The notes under the pieces: generated by a model
Seen by the model: only the letters and a program-made list of their open reading frames with translations
Databases searched by the model: none
What the model was told of the DNA's origin: nothing
Position numbers and translations under genes: made by a program
Shown here: one piece after another, positions 52,029 through 60,376 of the stretch
Layout: every line of letters begins with the position of its first letter
How positions within the stretch are numbered: position 1 is the stretch's first letter
Assembly: GCF_002332425.1 (NCBI RefSeq)
Contig: NZ_NRGS01000011.1
Coordinates: 62,001-126,000, forward strand
Length of the DNA: 64,000 nucleotides
Reading direction: 5' to 3'
Source of the DNA: Brachybacterium alimentarium
Lineage (GTDB): Bacteria; Actinomycetota; Actinomycetes; Actinomycetales; Dermabacteraceae

Positions 52029-52763
52029 ATGGCCCAGCCCCGCTCCCGCACCCCGCTCATCGTGGGGATCTTCGCCGCGATCGCCTGCCTGGCTCTCGTG
52101 CTGCTCGTCGTGGCCGCGCTCATCGCCGGCATCGTGTACTTCCGCTCCCTCGACTCCGGGGGCTCCGGGGGCTCCGGGGACCAGCGCGACGGCACGTCGA
52201 CCTCCGGTGAGCTCATCACACCGCCCGGTGTCGACGAGGACCAGCCGTACCTCGAGATCAGCACCAGCTCGGACGGGCCGGTGGTCGATGTCTACCTCGA
52301 CTTCCTCTGCCCGCACTGCAAGACCTTCGAGGAGGCGCAGGGCGAGGACCTCGCGCAGCTGGCGCTCGACGGCGAGATCACGCTGCGCATGCATCCGCGC
52401 CCGATGCTCGACCCGAACTCCACGCCCGTGGGTTACTCCGGCCGGGCGGCGAACGCTGCCGTCTGCGCCTACGCCGAGGATCCCGAGCTATGGTTCCCGG
52501 CCGAATCGGCCCTGTTCGAGGCCCAGCCGGGCACCGAGGGGCTCACCGATGACGAGCTCGCGCAGGTGGTCGACGAGGCCACCGGCCTGGACGTCGGCCA
52601 GTGCATCGCCGAGGGCACCTATCTGCCCTGGATCGAGGACGTGGTGGAGCCCGAGGCCGGATCGAGCACCCAGGGCACGCCGACGGTGCTCCTGGACGGA
52701 GAGCAGTTCACGGGCGACCTCGCCGCTCCCGGCAGCGTCAAGGAGGCCGTCGAGGCGGCCTGA
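52029..52763 (+). CDS. DsbA-family thioredoxin-fold membrane protein
   Basis: A 244-residue protein with one N-terminal membrane helix (about residues 10-38), a Gly/Ser linker and a periplasm/outside-facing thioredoxin domain with the active-site motif CPHC (in VYLDFLCPHCKTFEEAQ, about residue 95), followed by GTPTVLLDGEQF with the cis-proline. It probably acts as a thiol:disulfide oxidoreductase for exported proteins. The ATG at 52029 has GAGGTGG upstream. It is single and convergent with a lysozyme-like gene. Confidence 0.9.
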   Translation: MAQPRSRTPLIVGIFAAIACLALVLLVVAALIAGIVYFRSLDSGGSGGSGDQRDGTSTSGELITPPGVDEDQPYLEISTSSDGPVVDVYLDFLCPHCKTFEEAQGEDLAQLALDGEITLRMHPRPMLDPNSTPVGYSGRAANAAVCAYAEDPELWFPAESALFEAQPGTEGLTDDELAQVVDEATGLDVGQCIAEGTYLPWIEDVVEPEAGSSTQGTPTVLLDGEQFTGDLAAPGSVKEAVEAA

Positions 52764-52803
52764 GGCTCGCCCGGTCGGTCCCGCCCTGCCCGTCTGCCCG
52801 GTC

Positions 52804-53679
52804 CTACCCGTCGACCTCATGGGCGATCGCGCCTTCGCCGTCCGCGATGGAGGAGCCCTGGCGCAGGATCTCGATGCGGGCCACGTCGATGTCGACGCCG
52901 CCCTCGATGCCGGAGACAGTGCCGTCGAAGCGCAGCTGCCAGACGGCCCAATCCTCCTGCTGAGGGCGATCCGAGGCACGGAACAGCCAGTCCGGACGCG
53001 GTTCGGTGACCGGCAGTCCGTAATGGTCGCGCCATTCCTTCGAGGAGTAGATGAGCAGGCGGCGGCCCCAGGCCTTCTCCACCGCGGCCGTGAAGTCGTC
53101 AATCTCGGCCTGGGCGTCGACCCCGCCGGGACGCTCCGCGCAGGCCCCGTCGAACTCGAGATCGATGGCCGGCGGGAGGGCGGCGTCGTCCGGCGGGGCG
53201 GCGGCGAGGAAATCCGTGGCCTGGTCCGCGCCCGAGGAGCACAGCGTGAAGTAGTGGTAGGCGCCCGGGGTGAGGCCTGCCGCGCGGGCTCCATCCCAGT
53301 TCTGCTGGAACATCGCGTCGGTATAGCCGGCGCCCTCCGTGGCCTTGATGTAGGCGAAGGAATAGCCGTCGGCGGCGACCTCCTCCCAGTCGATCTCCTT
53401 CTGATGAGCCGACACGTCCAGACCCATCACCTCGTTCTGGGCGAGGTCGACTCCGTCGGGGAGGTTCTCCGTCGCAGCGGCGTCCGGCGGGATCGCGCGC
53501 ACGGACAGGGCGTCGTCATCGGCCTCGAAGGGGGTGCGCGCAACGGCTCCGTCGGACCCTCCGCGCAGGCCGCCGATAAGCAGGGCCGTGCAGCCGCCGA
53601 GCACCAGCAGGAGGATCACGGCGAGCGCGCCGGCTATCAGCTGGCGACGCCGGACCTGCTCTGGGGTGAATCGGGGCAC
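52804..53679 (-). CDS. GH25 lysozyme-like muramidase
   Basis: A 291-residue cell-wall hydrolase. After an N-terminal membrane anchor (about residues 12-38) and a linker, the GH25 domain starts with VMGLDVSAHQKEIDW (first catalytic Asp) and includes YIKATEG, GAYHYF and PAIDLEFDG (catalytic Asp-x-Glu). It likely cuts the glycan strand of peptidoglycan outside the membrane. The GTG at 53679 lacks a ribosome-binding site; TAGCGT (53686-53691) ends 6 bases upstream. Confidence 0.92.
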   Translation of the reverse strand: MPRFTPEQVRRRQLIAGALAVILLLVLGGCTALLIGGLRGGSDGAVARTPFEADDDALSVRAIPPDAAATENLPDGVDLAQNEVMGLDVSAHQKEIDWEEVAADGYSFAYIKATEGAGYTDAMFQQNWDGARAAGLTPGAYHYFTLCSSGADQATDFLAAAPPDDAALPPAIDLEFDGACAERPGGVDAQAEIDDFTAAVEKAWGRRLLIYSSKEWRDHYGLPVTEPRPDWLFRASDRPQQEDWAVWQLRFDGTVSGIEGGVDIDVARIEILRQGSSIADGEGAIAHEVDG

Positions 53680-53717
53680 GCGGCGACGCTACCGGAGAGG
53701 CGTCGCCCGCCCCGGCA

Positions 53718-54455
53718 TCATCGCGCGAACAGCGTGGCGAACGCGCGCAGCAGCTTCGGTGGTTCGTCGGCCGTCTCGCGCTGGAGGGCGGTGAAGATGT
53801 CCTCCATCTCGTCGGGCGAGAAGTAGCCGTGGTCGCGGTAGGCGCGGGCCCGCTCGATGATCGAGGGGATGTCGAGCTCCGGATGGAACTGGGTGGCGTA
53901 CTGCCGGGTGCCGACGCGGAACATCTGCACCGGCGCGGTCGCCCCGCTCGCCAGGACGGTCGCGAACGACGGCAGGGTGTGGACCGCCTCCTTGTGGCCG
54001 ACGAGGCCGGTGAAGGTCGTCGGCAGGCCGGCCTCCTTCACCAGCGGGTCCTCGAGACCGGCCGCGGTGAGCGTGACCTCGACGGCGCCGAGCGGCTCGC
54101 CGTAGGTGCGGTCGATGAGGGCGCCCTGGTGGGTGCCGAGGGTGCCGATGCCGTAGCAGGCGCCGAGGAACGGAATGTCCTGGGCGATCACCTGGTCGAG
54201 CACGCGGAAGATCTCCTTCTCGGCGCGCTTCTCCGCCTCGGGCTTCGACTCCTCCGGCTCCGAGACGGTGAACGGGCTGCCGCACAGGATGATCCCGGAG
54301 ATGTCCTCGAGATCCTCCACCGGGAAGCGGTCGCGATCCAGGCGGGCCCAGATCAGGTCGTCCTCGCCCAGACCGGTGAAGGCGAGCACGGCCTCCCTCT
54401 CGGTGAGGGCGACGTCGTCTTCGGGGCGGGTGGCGATCTGCACGAACGGTTTCAC
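53718..54455 (-). CDS. Class I glutamine amidotransferase-like protein (GMP synthase-type)
   Basis: A 245-residue type 1 glutamine amidotransferase domain on its own. The nucleophilic Cys is in FLGACYGIGTLG (about residue 99) and the His-x-Glu pair in YATQFHPELDI (about residue 190). Such stand-alone proteins often act as peptidases or on gamma-glutamyl compounds; the acceptor here is unknown. The GTG at 54455 lacks a ribosome-binding site; TAGCAT (54462-54467) ends 6 bases upstream. It is divergent from an APH-type kinase. Confidence 0.87.
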   Translation of the reverse strand: MKPFVQIATRPEDDVALTEREAVLAFTGLGEDDLIWARLDRDRFPVEDLEDISGIILCGSPFTVSEPEESKPEAEKRAEKEIFRVLDQVIAQDIPFLGACYGIGTLGTHQGALIDRTYGEPLGAVEVTLTAAGLEDPLVKEAGLPTTFTGLVGHKEAVHTLPSFATVLASGATAPVQMFRVGTRQYATQFHPELDIPSIIERARAYRDHGYFSPDEMEDIFTALQRETADEPPKLLRAFATLFAR

Positions 54456-54550
54456 GCAAGAATGCTAACCGTCGGGCCGGAGCTCGCGGACATACGCTGG
54501 TGCTGCGCACTGCTGCTGCTCCGTCGTGGGCGGCATCGAAGGAGACCGCC

Positions 54551-55507
54551 ATGACGCCGCCCGCAGATCCCCCAGATCCCTCAGTCCCGGCCCTCGTCGC
54601 CGGATTTCCGGTGCCCGAGCAGCTCGCGGCCGCCGATGACCCGGGCGTCGTCGCGTGGCGGGCGGGGCTGGACGGCGTGGTCACCGAGCTGCTCTCGCAG
54701 TGGGATCTGATCCCGGCGGCGCCGTTCGAGCCCGGGGGCTCGTCCGCGTGGGTCGCCCCGGTGCGGGATCAGTCCGGCGCTGACCTGGTGCTCAAGGTGG
54801 CGTGGGCGCATGAGGAGTCCCGCGACGAGGCGGCGGGGATGACGGCCTGGCAGGGTCGCGGCGCGGCCACGGTGCATCGCAGCGAGCGGCGCGGGGCGAC
54901 ATCCGTGCTGCTCATGGAGAAAGTCGTGCCGGGTACGGAACTGGCACAGCTGCTGGCGTGGCCGGAGCGGGACGAGGTCGTGGCGGGCATGCTGCGCCGC
55001 CTCTGGGTGACCCCGGAAGAGCTGCTCCCGACGCCGGAGAGGACCCCGTTCCGCCCCCTCGCCCACATGTGCGCTTGGTGGGCCGACGAGGCGCAGGCGC
55101 GCGCCGAGGCCGGGCACTCCCCGCTGCCCGGAGAGGTGGTGCAGCGGGGGTTGGAGCTTTTCAGGTCGCTCCCGCAGGACTGGGACGGCGAACAGATGCT
55201 GCTGGCGACCGACTTCCATCACCACAATGTGCTGGCGCGCGGAGAGGACGGGTCGCGGGAGTGGGTGCTGATCGACCCGAAGCCGTATGTGGGCGATCCG
55301 CACTACGACCTGCTGCAGCACATGCTCAACGATGCGGACCGGCTCCGCGCTCGGCCCGGTGCGTTCGCCGATCGCATGGCCGAGCTGACCGGGCTGGACC
55401 CCGCACGGACGCGCCGGTGGCTGTTCGCGCGATGCGTGCAGGAGGCCGGTGTCGCGGACGGCGCGGCGGAGGCGGCGATGCGGCTGGCGGACGACGGGGT
55501 CGGGTGA
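54551..55507 (+). CDS. Aminoglycoside/hydroxyurea phosphotransferase-family kinase (APH_6-like)
   Basis: A 318-residue small-molecule kinase of the family that includes streptomycin 6-phosphotransferase. The nucleotide-binding LVLKVAWAHEESRDEAAGM, the Brenner-type catalytic loop LLATDFHHHNVLAR (about residue 220) and the metal-binding VLIDPKPYVGDPHYDLLQHM are present. Chromosomal members are often of unknown substrate, so resistance cannot be claimed. AAGGAG stands before the ATG at 54551. No mobile-element signs surround it. Confidence 0.87.
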   Translation: MTPPADPPDPSVPALVAGFPVPEQLAAADDPGVVAWRAGLDGVVTELLSQWDLIPAAPFEPGGSSAWVAPVRDQSGADLVLKVAWAHEESRDEAAGMTAWQGRGAATVHRSERRGATSVLLMEKVVPGTELAQLLAWPERDEVVAGMLRRLWVTPEELLPTPERTPFRPLAHMCAWWADEAQARAEAGHSPLPGEVVQRGLELFRSLPQDWDGEQMLLATDFHHHNVLARGEDGSREWVLIDPKPYVGDPHYDLLQHMLNDADRLRARPGAFADRMAELTGLDPARTRRWLFARCVQEAGVADGAAEAAMRLADDGVG

Positions 55508-55526
55508 CCTGGCTTCACCTTGCGAT

Positions 55527-55550
55527 CCGCCTATCCGTCTATCCGCCTAT
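55527..55550. repeat. Three octamers, CCGCCTAT-type
   Basis: CCGCCTAT-CCGTCTAT-CCGCCTAT lies in the short gap between the kinase gene and the convergent HNH gene. Confidence 0.8.
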
Positions 55551-57097
55551 CCACCCTCGTCCTCCTGGGGCGCGGCGTCCGGCGGGGCACCGGGCTGAGG
55601 GCCGGCGCGGTCCGTCGCGTTGTCTTGGTGCTTCGGGGAGCGCGGGCCGAGGAGCCGCGTCGGGCCCGTCACCCGGGTGATGCCGGAGTACCCGGTCCAG
55701 GCCACCCGATGACCGGTGCCGCCCGAACCCTCGATGCGTTCGACGCTCGCGGCGTCGTGCTCCTTCTGGTTGCAGTGCGCGCAGGTGTCCTGCCCGTTGT
55801 CGACACTGGTGGGACCGCCTCGGGAGAACGGTCTGATGTGGTCGTGCTGCCGGGTGTAGGCATTGCAGAAGGGACCGCGACAGTGGGTGTCGCGCCAGGT
55901 CAGGAATTTGGCCATCGCCGGCGGGAACGCACGCCCGCGGGCCTCGACCGCGACCAGCTCGCCGGTGGCGGGGTGCGTGTACAGGCGGCGGAGCACCGCA
56001 CGGGTCTCCTCGCCGTCCTCCCCGAACGGGTCCGGCTCGGTGGACGAGGGAGGCGTGGTCACAGCGCGGAGCTGCTCGCGGACGGCCTCGGCGGGAACGG
56101 GGCCGTAGCCCTCGATCTGGGCGGCATCCCCCGCATCGGGCCTGAACAGCGCCCGATCGGTGATGATCACGCCGACGTCGAGATCGACGGCGTCCATCGC
56201 TCCATCACGGCCCAGCACGGTGTCCACCAGGGCGTCGGCCATCAGCGCGCTGTGCCCTGCGTCCGCTCCGCCAGCGCGACGGCGCTCCGCCTCGAGGGAG
56301 AGCCGCTTGTGGAGCAGGCGCGCATCGAGGGCCGGGAGATGAGCGCTGAAGCGTGCCATCCCGTGCTCCCCCGGTGTGAGGGTCACGCTGCGATGCCTCC
56401 GCGCCCTCCGGTGACGCAAGGCCGCGCCCTCGGCGTCGAGCTCCATGATCGCGGCGGCCGCTTCGGCGCGCCATCCGCGCACCCCGGCCCCGTCGAGAAA
56501 GGGCAGTCGTGCAGCGAGGGCCTCGTCGACGCTCCGACACTGCTCCTCGGTCAGAACCGACGCCGCACCGGACACCGCGTAGGCGGCCTGGGCGGAGACC
56601 TTGCGCCCCGCGAGGGCGTCGAGCATCTTCGGCATCGACGACACCAGGCGGCGAGCCGAGGCCAGCGTGCTGCCTGCTGCCGAGGGAGAGCACCGCGTGA
56701 TCAGGGACAGGTCCCGGCGCAAGATGCCGCCCGCCTGCTTGTCCAGGACGGCCTGCGAGGGCACGGCACTCGATTCGTGCGCGGCGGCGTCGCGGGCCGC
56801 CGCCGTACGGTCGCGACGGGTGACCTCGGCGAGCGCGACGACGGTGCGCGCTTCCAGCGCATCCTGGGCTCCCCGGATGACCTGCTGGGACGTCATGAGG
56901 TCCACGAAGGCGCTGCGCTCCGCGCCCTGCGTCGCGAACAGGTCGCCGGGGTCCTTCGCGACCTCCTCGAGTGCGTGCCCCACGTCGCCGAGCAGCCGGG
57001 CGAGACCCTCCGGGCCGGCTGCACGCACGGCCTCCGGCGACCACGGGGAGTCGGGGGACTCCTCCGGGCCGCCGGAAAACCTCTGCGCATTCGTCAT
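55547..57097 (-). CDS. DUF222 / 13E12-type HNH endonuclease-domain protein
   Basis: A 516-residue protein with the two-part layout common in actinobacteria: an alpha-helical DUF222 region (about residues 30-360) and a C-terminal HNH nuclease domain (about 410-465) with paired cysteines and the catalytic HDHIRPFSRGG (CRGPFC ... HDHI ... TCAHC). GAGAATGAGAG precedes the ATG at 57097. Such genes are often multicopy and are associated with mobile or repeated DNA; here the upstream gap is clearly AT-richer than its surroundings. The biological role of the family is unresolved. Confidence 0.9.
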   Translation of the reverse strand: MTNAQRFSGGPEESPDSPWSPEAVRAAGPEGLARLLGDVGHALEEVAKDPGDLFATQGAERSAFVDLMTSQQVIRGAQDALEARTVVALAEVTRRDRTAAARDAAAHESSAVPSQAVLDKQAGGILRRDLSLITRCSPSAAGSTLASARRLVSSMPKMLDALAGRKVSAQAAYAVSGAASVLTEEQCRSVDEALAARLPFLDGAGVRGWRAEAAAAIMELDAEGAALRHRRARRHRSVTLTPGEHGMARFSAHLPALDARLLHKRLSLEAERRRAGGADAGHSALMADALVDTVLGRDGAMDAVDLDVGVIITDRALFRPDAGDAAQIEGYGPVPAEAVREQLRAVTTPPSSTEPDPFGEDGEETRAVLRRLYTHPATGELVAVEARGRAFPPAMAKFLTWRDTHCRGPFCNAYTRQHDHIRPFSRGGPTSVDNGQDTCAHCNQKEHDAASVERIEGSGGTGHRVAWTGYSGITRVTGPTRLLGPRSPKHQDNATDRAGPQPGAPPDAAPQEDEGG

Positions 57098-57493
57098 GCT
57101 CTCATTCTCCCCGCGCCGCCTCATCATCGACACCCTCCGCGGGGAATTGTGGATAACTCGCTCGAACGCCTCGCAGAAAGCGGTTGATCGTCGCCCGCCG
57201 ACACGCACACTCAAAGGAGCCAACCTGAGAACGACCCCGCTACATGACCACTACCTGCTACGACACCTCTCCGTCCGCTCCCTCCAGCACTCCCGACAGA
57301 GCCGGGAACGAAATCACCGGAACAACGCCCAGAAATACGTCACGAAGCCATCTCCACCACCTCCGGAAAAATCCAGGGAACCACGCGAATTGTGGATGAA
57401 CAGCGTCGGTGGAGGAAAGGTCGGCCAGCCGCATCGGCCACGCCCACCGGCGCACCCCACCCCGCTCGCAGCACCCGGGGCCACAATGGAGAC
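57098..57493. other. AT-richer intergenic region with two DnaA-box-like words
   Basis: No convincing gene lies in these 396 bases. Base composition is visibly lower in GC than the flanks. TGTGGATAA (57148-57156, identical to a DnaA box) and TGTGGATGA (57391-57399, one mismatch) occur as part of a repeated GAATTGTGGAT word. The promoter of the HNH gene should lie at its left end. Confidence 0.5.
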
Positions 57494-57982
57494 ATGACCT
57501 CACTCGCCGATTTCACCGCGACCACGATCACCGGGACCGAGAAGGACCTCGCGGACTACGCGGGCTCCGTCGTCCTGGTGGTCAACACCGCCAGCAAGTG
57601 CGGCTTCACGCCGCAGTACGCCGGACTGCAGGATCTCTACGCCCGCTTCCACGACAAGGGGCTCGCCGTCCTCGGCTTCCCGTGCGACCAGTTCATGAAC
57701 CAGGAGCCCGGCTCCGAGTCCGAGATCGCCGAGTTCTGCTCGGTCAACTTCGGCGTCGAGTTCCCGATGTTCGCCAAGGTCGAGGTCAACGGCGAGGGCG
57801 CGCACCCGCTCTACCAGTGGCTCACGGGAGCGCACGGGGACATCCCCGCCGGCGAGATCGGTTGGAACTTCACGAAGTTCCTGCTGGACCGCGACGGTGC
57901 CGTGATCGGGCGATACGCCTCGGACGTCGAGCCGGCGAGCATCGCGGGAGACGTCGAGAAGGCCCTGGCCGAGCAGGCTTGA
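57494..57982 (+). CDS. Glutathione peroxidase family protein (thiol peroxidase)
   Basis: A 162-residue peroxide-reducing enzyme. The peroxidatic Cys is in NTASKCGFTPQYAGL (about residue 36), the catalytic Gln region is GFPCDQFMNQEPGS, which also holds the probable resolving Cys, and WNFTKFLLDRDG carries the Trp/Asn pair. Bacterial members use thioredoxin or mycothiol-linked partners more often than glutathione. CACAAT (57482-57487) ends 6 bases before the ATG at 57494, suggesting leaderless expression; GGAG is too close to act as a ribosome-binding site. Confidence 0.93.
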   Translation: MTSLADFTATTITGTEKDLADYAGSVVLVVNTASKCGFTPQYAGLQDLYARFHDKGLAVLGFPCDQFMNQEPGSESEIAEFCSVNFGVEFPMFAKVEVNGEGAHPLYQWLTGAHGDIPAGEIGWNFTKFLLDRDGAVIGRYASDVEPASIAGDVEKALAEQA

Positions 57983-57986
57983 GCCG

Positions 57987-59798
57987 CTACTCCCCCAGCT
58001 CCCACCCGTCGGCCACGACCAGATCGCGGTCGTCGGGGCGGTCCGTGTCCAGCACGGCCTCGCCGCCGTCGAGCACACGCACCCTGCCCGCCCATGCGCC
58101 GAGGCCGCGGGTGGCGGCATCGGTCACCAGGCTCAGGCGCAGCTGCGTCTCGCCCGACCCCGGGACGGCGAACGTGCCGGTCCAGCGCTGACGCCTGCCC
58201 CAGCCGGTGATCTCGCCGGCGGGCACCTCGACGCTCTCCTGATGCGGGGCCGAGAGCGTCCCCGCCAGCGGGGTCCAGGCCGAGCCGCCGTCCTGCGAGG
58301 CCTCGACGGTGAGCACGTCGTACGCGGTCTCGAGATGGGCGAAGAGGTCCAGCTGCAGCTCGCCGGCGCCGCTCGGGAGGTCGACAGCGCAGGTCAGCGT
58401 CGCCGTCGTCTCGTCCTCGCCCCCTGCGTACCAGCCGGAGCGCACCTCCTCGGGCACGATCCCGAGCGCGTGCGCCACGCAGGTGGAGACCTCGCGTCGG
58501 GTCTCCGACGTGGTCGACCATTCGCGGGTGGGATGCACGGAGTTCGCGAGCAGCACCACGATCGTGTCGGTGAGCGGGTCGATCACCAGCGACGTGCCCG
58601 TGAAGCCGGTGTGGGTGCCGCTGTAGGGGCTGGTGAGACCTGCGTGGTAGTACCAGGCCTCGAGCTCCGGGCCCAGGCCACGGCGGGCGCCGCCCACTCC
58701 GGTCACGTCGGCGATGCGGTCGGTGAACATGTCCTGCACGGTTCCGGCCTGGAGGATCCGCGCGTCCCCGTAGCGGCCGCCGCCGAGGAACATCTGGGCG
58801 AACACCGCGAGGTCGCGCGCGGTCGAGAACACGCCGGCGTGCCCGGCGACACCTCCGAGCGAGTAGGCGTTCTCGTCGTGCACATGCCCGTGCACCAGGT
58901 AGCCGTAGAAGTCGATGTACTCGGTCGCGGCGATGCGATCCTTCAGCGCGCTCGGCGGGTTGTACATCGTGTCGGCCATGCCGAGCGGCTCGGTGATGTG
59001 CTCGCGCACGTACTCGTCCAGGCTCTGCCCCGAGAGCTTCTCGATGATCAGGCCGAGGGTGATCAGCCCCAGGTCGCTGTAGACGTACTCGACGCCCGGC
59101 GGGTTGTCCGGCTCGACGGTCAGCACGGCGTCGAGCCGCGAGGGGATGTCCGGGAAGGCGGAGTAGAGGTTGATGAACGCCGGCAGTCCGCCCACGTGCG
59201 TGAGCAGATGCTGCAGGGTGACCTGCTCCTTCCCGTTCTCCGCGAAGCTCGGCAGGTGGGAGGCGACGGTGTCCTCCAGCGATAGCCGGCCCTGCTCGAC
59301 CAGCTGCATCAGGGAGGTCGCGGTGAAGATCTTCGAGATCGAGGCGAGGTCGTAGATCGTGTCGGTGCGGGCAGGGATCCACTGGTCCTCCGGCAGCTCC
59401 TCGCCCGCATCCTTCCAGCGCAGCGCGTAGCCGTCGGCATGCTCATAGGCGATGCCGGCCTGCGAGGCGACCAGGAGGGAGGCCCCGGCGAACCGCGGCG
59501 GATCGACCCCGAGCGCGTCCGAGACGATCCCGGGCAGATCGTCGAGCACCGCGGCGTCGAATCCGACGTCCGACGGCTCGGCCGTGTGCAGGGTGTCGCC
59601 CGATCCCCTCCGGTCCCACGGGTGGCGGATCGGCTCCCCATGACGCCAGGTGGTCCCGGAGCGGGTGCGGGGCGCCCCCTTCTTCGGTGCCGGGTCGCCT
59701 TCGGCGCGGGCCGCGGCGGGGAGGCCGACGGCGGTGGCTGTGGCGGTGGCCAGGGCGGCTGCGGTCAGTCCGGTCCGACGGGAGATCGGGAGGTCCAT
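57987..59798 (-). CDS. Exported serine hydrolase, beta-lactamase/esterase family, Tat signal
   Basis: A 603-residue secreted protein. The signal MDLPISRRTGLTAAALATAT has a twin arginine and ends near AARAEG. The class C beta-lactamase-like domain (about residues 90-420) has the SxxK motif LASISKIFTATSLMQ, the Y-x-N equivalent VYSDLGLITLG and the third-strand motif HTGFTGTS. A C-terminal ~170-residue beta domain with WTGTFAVPGSGETQL follows. AAGGAG is 5 bases before the ATG at 59798. Likely a penicillin-binding-type esterase or peptidase; antibiotic resistance is not implied. Confidence 0.88.
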   Translation of the reverse strand: MDLPISRRTGLTAAALATATATAVGLPAAARAEGDPAPKKGAPRTRSGTTWRHGEPIRHPWDRRGSGDTLHTAEPSDVGFDAAVLDDLPGIVSDALGVDPPRFAGASLLVASQAGIAYEHADGYALRWKDAGEELPEDQWIPARTDTIYDLASISKIFTATSLMQLVEQGRLSLEDTVASHLPSFAENGKEQVTLQHLLTHVGGLPAFINLYSAFPDIPSRLDAVLTVEPDNPPGVEYVYSDLGLITLGLIIEKLSGQSLDEYVREHITEPLGMADTMYNPPSALKDRIAATEYIDFYGYLVHGHVHDENAYSLGGVAGHAGVFSTARDLAVFAQMFLGGGRYGDARILQAGTVQDMFTDRIADVTGVGGARRGLGPELEAWYYHAGLTSPYSGTHTGFTGTSLVIDPLTDTIVVLLANSVHPTREWSTTSETRREVSTCVAHALGIVPEEVRSGWYAGGEDETTATLTCAVDLPSGAGELQLDLFAHLETAYDVLTVEASQDGGSAWTPLAGTLSAPHQESVEVPAGEITGWGRRQRWTGTFAVPGSGETQLRLSLVTDAATRGLGAWAGRVRVLDGGEAVLDTDRPDDRDLVVADGWELGE

Positions 59799-59889
59799 GA
59801 AGCTCCTTCGCATCAGGGGCCCGCGCACCGGCGGGATGCGGTGCGGGCCGCGAGCCACGTTATCGACACCATCGCCGACGTGGCAACCG

Positions 59890-60375
59890 TCACACCTCCC
59901 CGACGGCCTCCCGCTGCCGACGCACCTCGGCGACACCGCGCAGCAGGACGACGGCCCCGACCAGCAGGAGCACGGACTGGAGGAGATCCACCACGGTCTC
60001 CAGGACGCCGGCCGCACGCGACACCGCGGCGGCCGCGCCGGAGACGTCCCCGCTCGCGCTGAAGGACACCGAGAGGCTGAGCGCCCACGCCACCAGCAGC
60101 ACGATCCCGCCCCGGCGCAGCGGGCCCCTGCCCCGAACCGTCACCACGATGGCGAGCACCAGGGTCGCGACGCCCAGGCCCAGCGCGAGGAGCGCCCCGG
60201 CGATGGCCAGGAACGCCAGGACGATCGACGCCGGCACCACATCGACGTTCACCACGGCGTCCGGGCTCACGAGCCCGACGAGCTGCATGATCAGGCCGCC
60301 CGCTCCCAGCAGTGCCGACAGCGCCGCGGCCCAGATCGCCGGCCGCACCGGCTGTCTGAACGGATCCACGTCCAT
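59890..60375 (-). CDS. Small membrane protein, unknown function
   Basis: A 161-residue protein with four hydrophobic segments (around residues 14-38, 50-80, 92-110 and 125-150). The ATG at 60375 lies 1 base after the stop of the S9 peptidase gene, so the two are probably co-translated. No family recognised. Confidence 0.7.
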   Translation of the reverse strand: MDVDPFRQPVRPAIWAAALSALLGAGGLIMQLVGLVSPDAVVNVDVVPASIVLAFLAIAGALLALGLGVATLVLAIVVTVRGRGPLRRGGIVLLVAWALSLSVSFSASGDVSGAAAAVSRAAGVLETVVDLLQSVLLLVGAVVLLRGVAEVRRQREAVGEV

Positions 60376-60376
60376 C

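Noticed and set aside
54551-55507. Acquired aminoglycoside-resistance gene
   Set aside because: The family match is real but composition equals the surroundings, there are no mobile elements and many chromosomal members have unknown substrates.
55547-57493. HNH gene as part of an insertion sequence or intron
   Set aside because: No terminal inverted repeats, target duplication or interrupted host gene could be seen around it.
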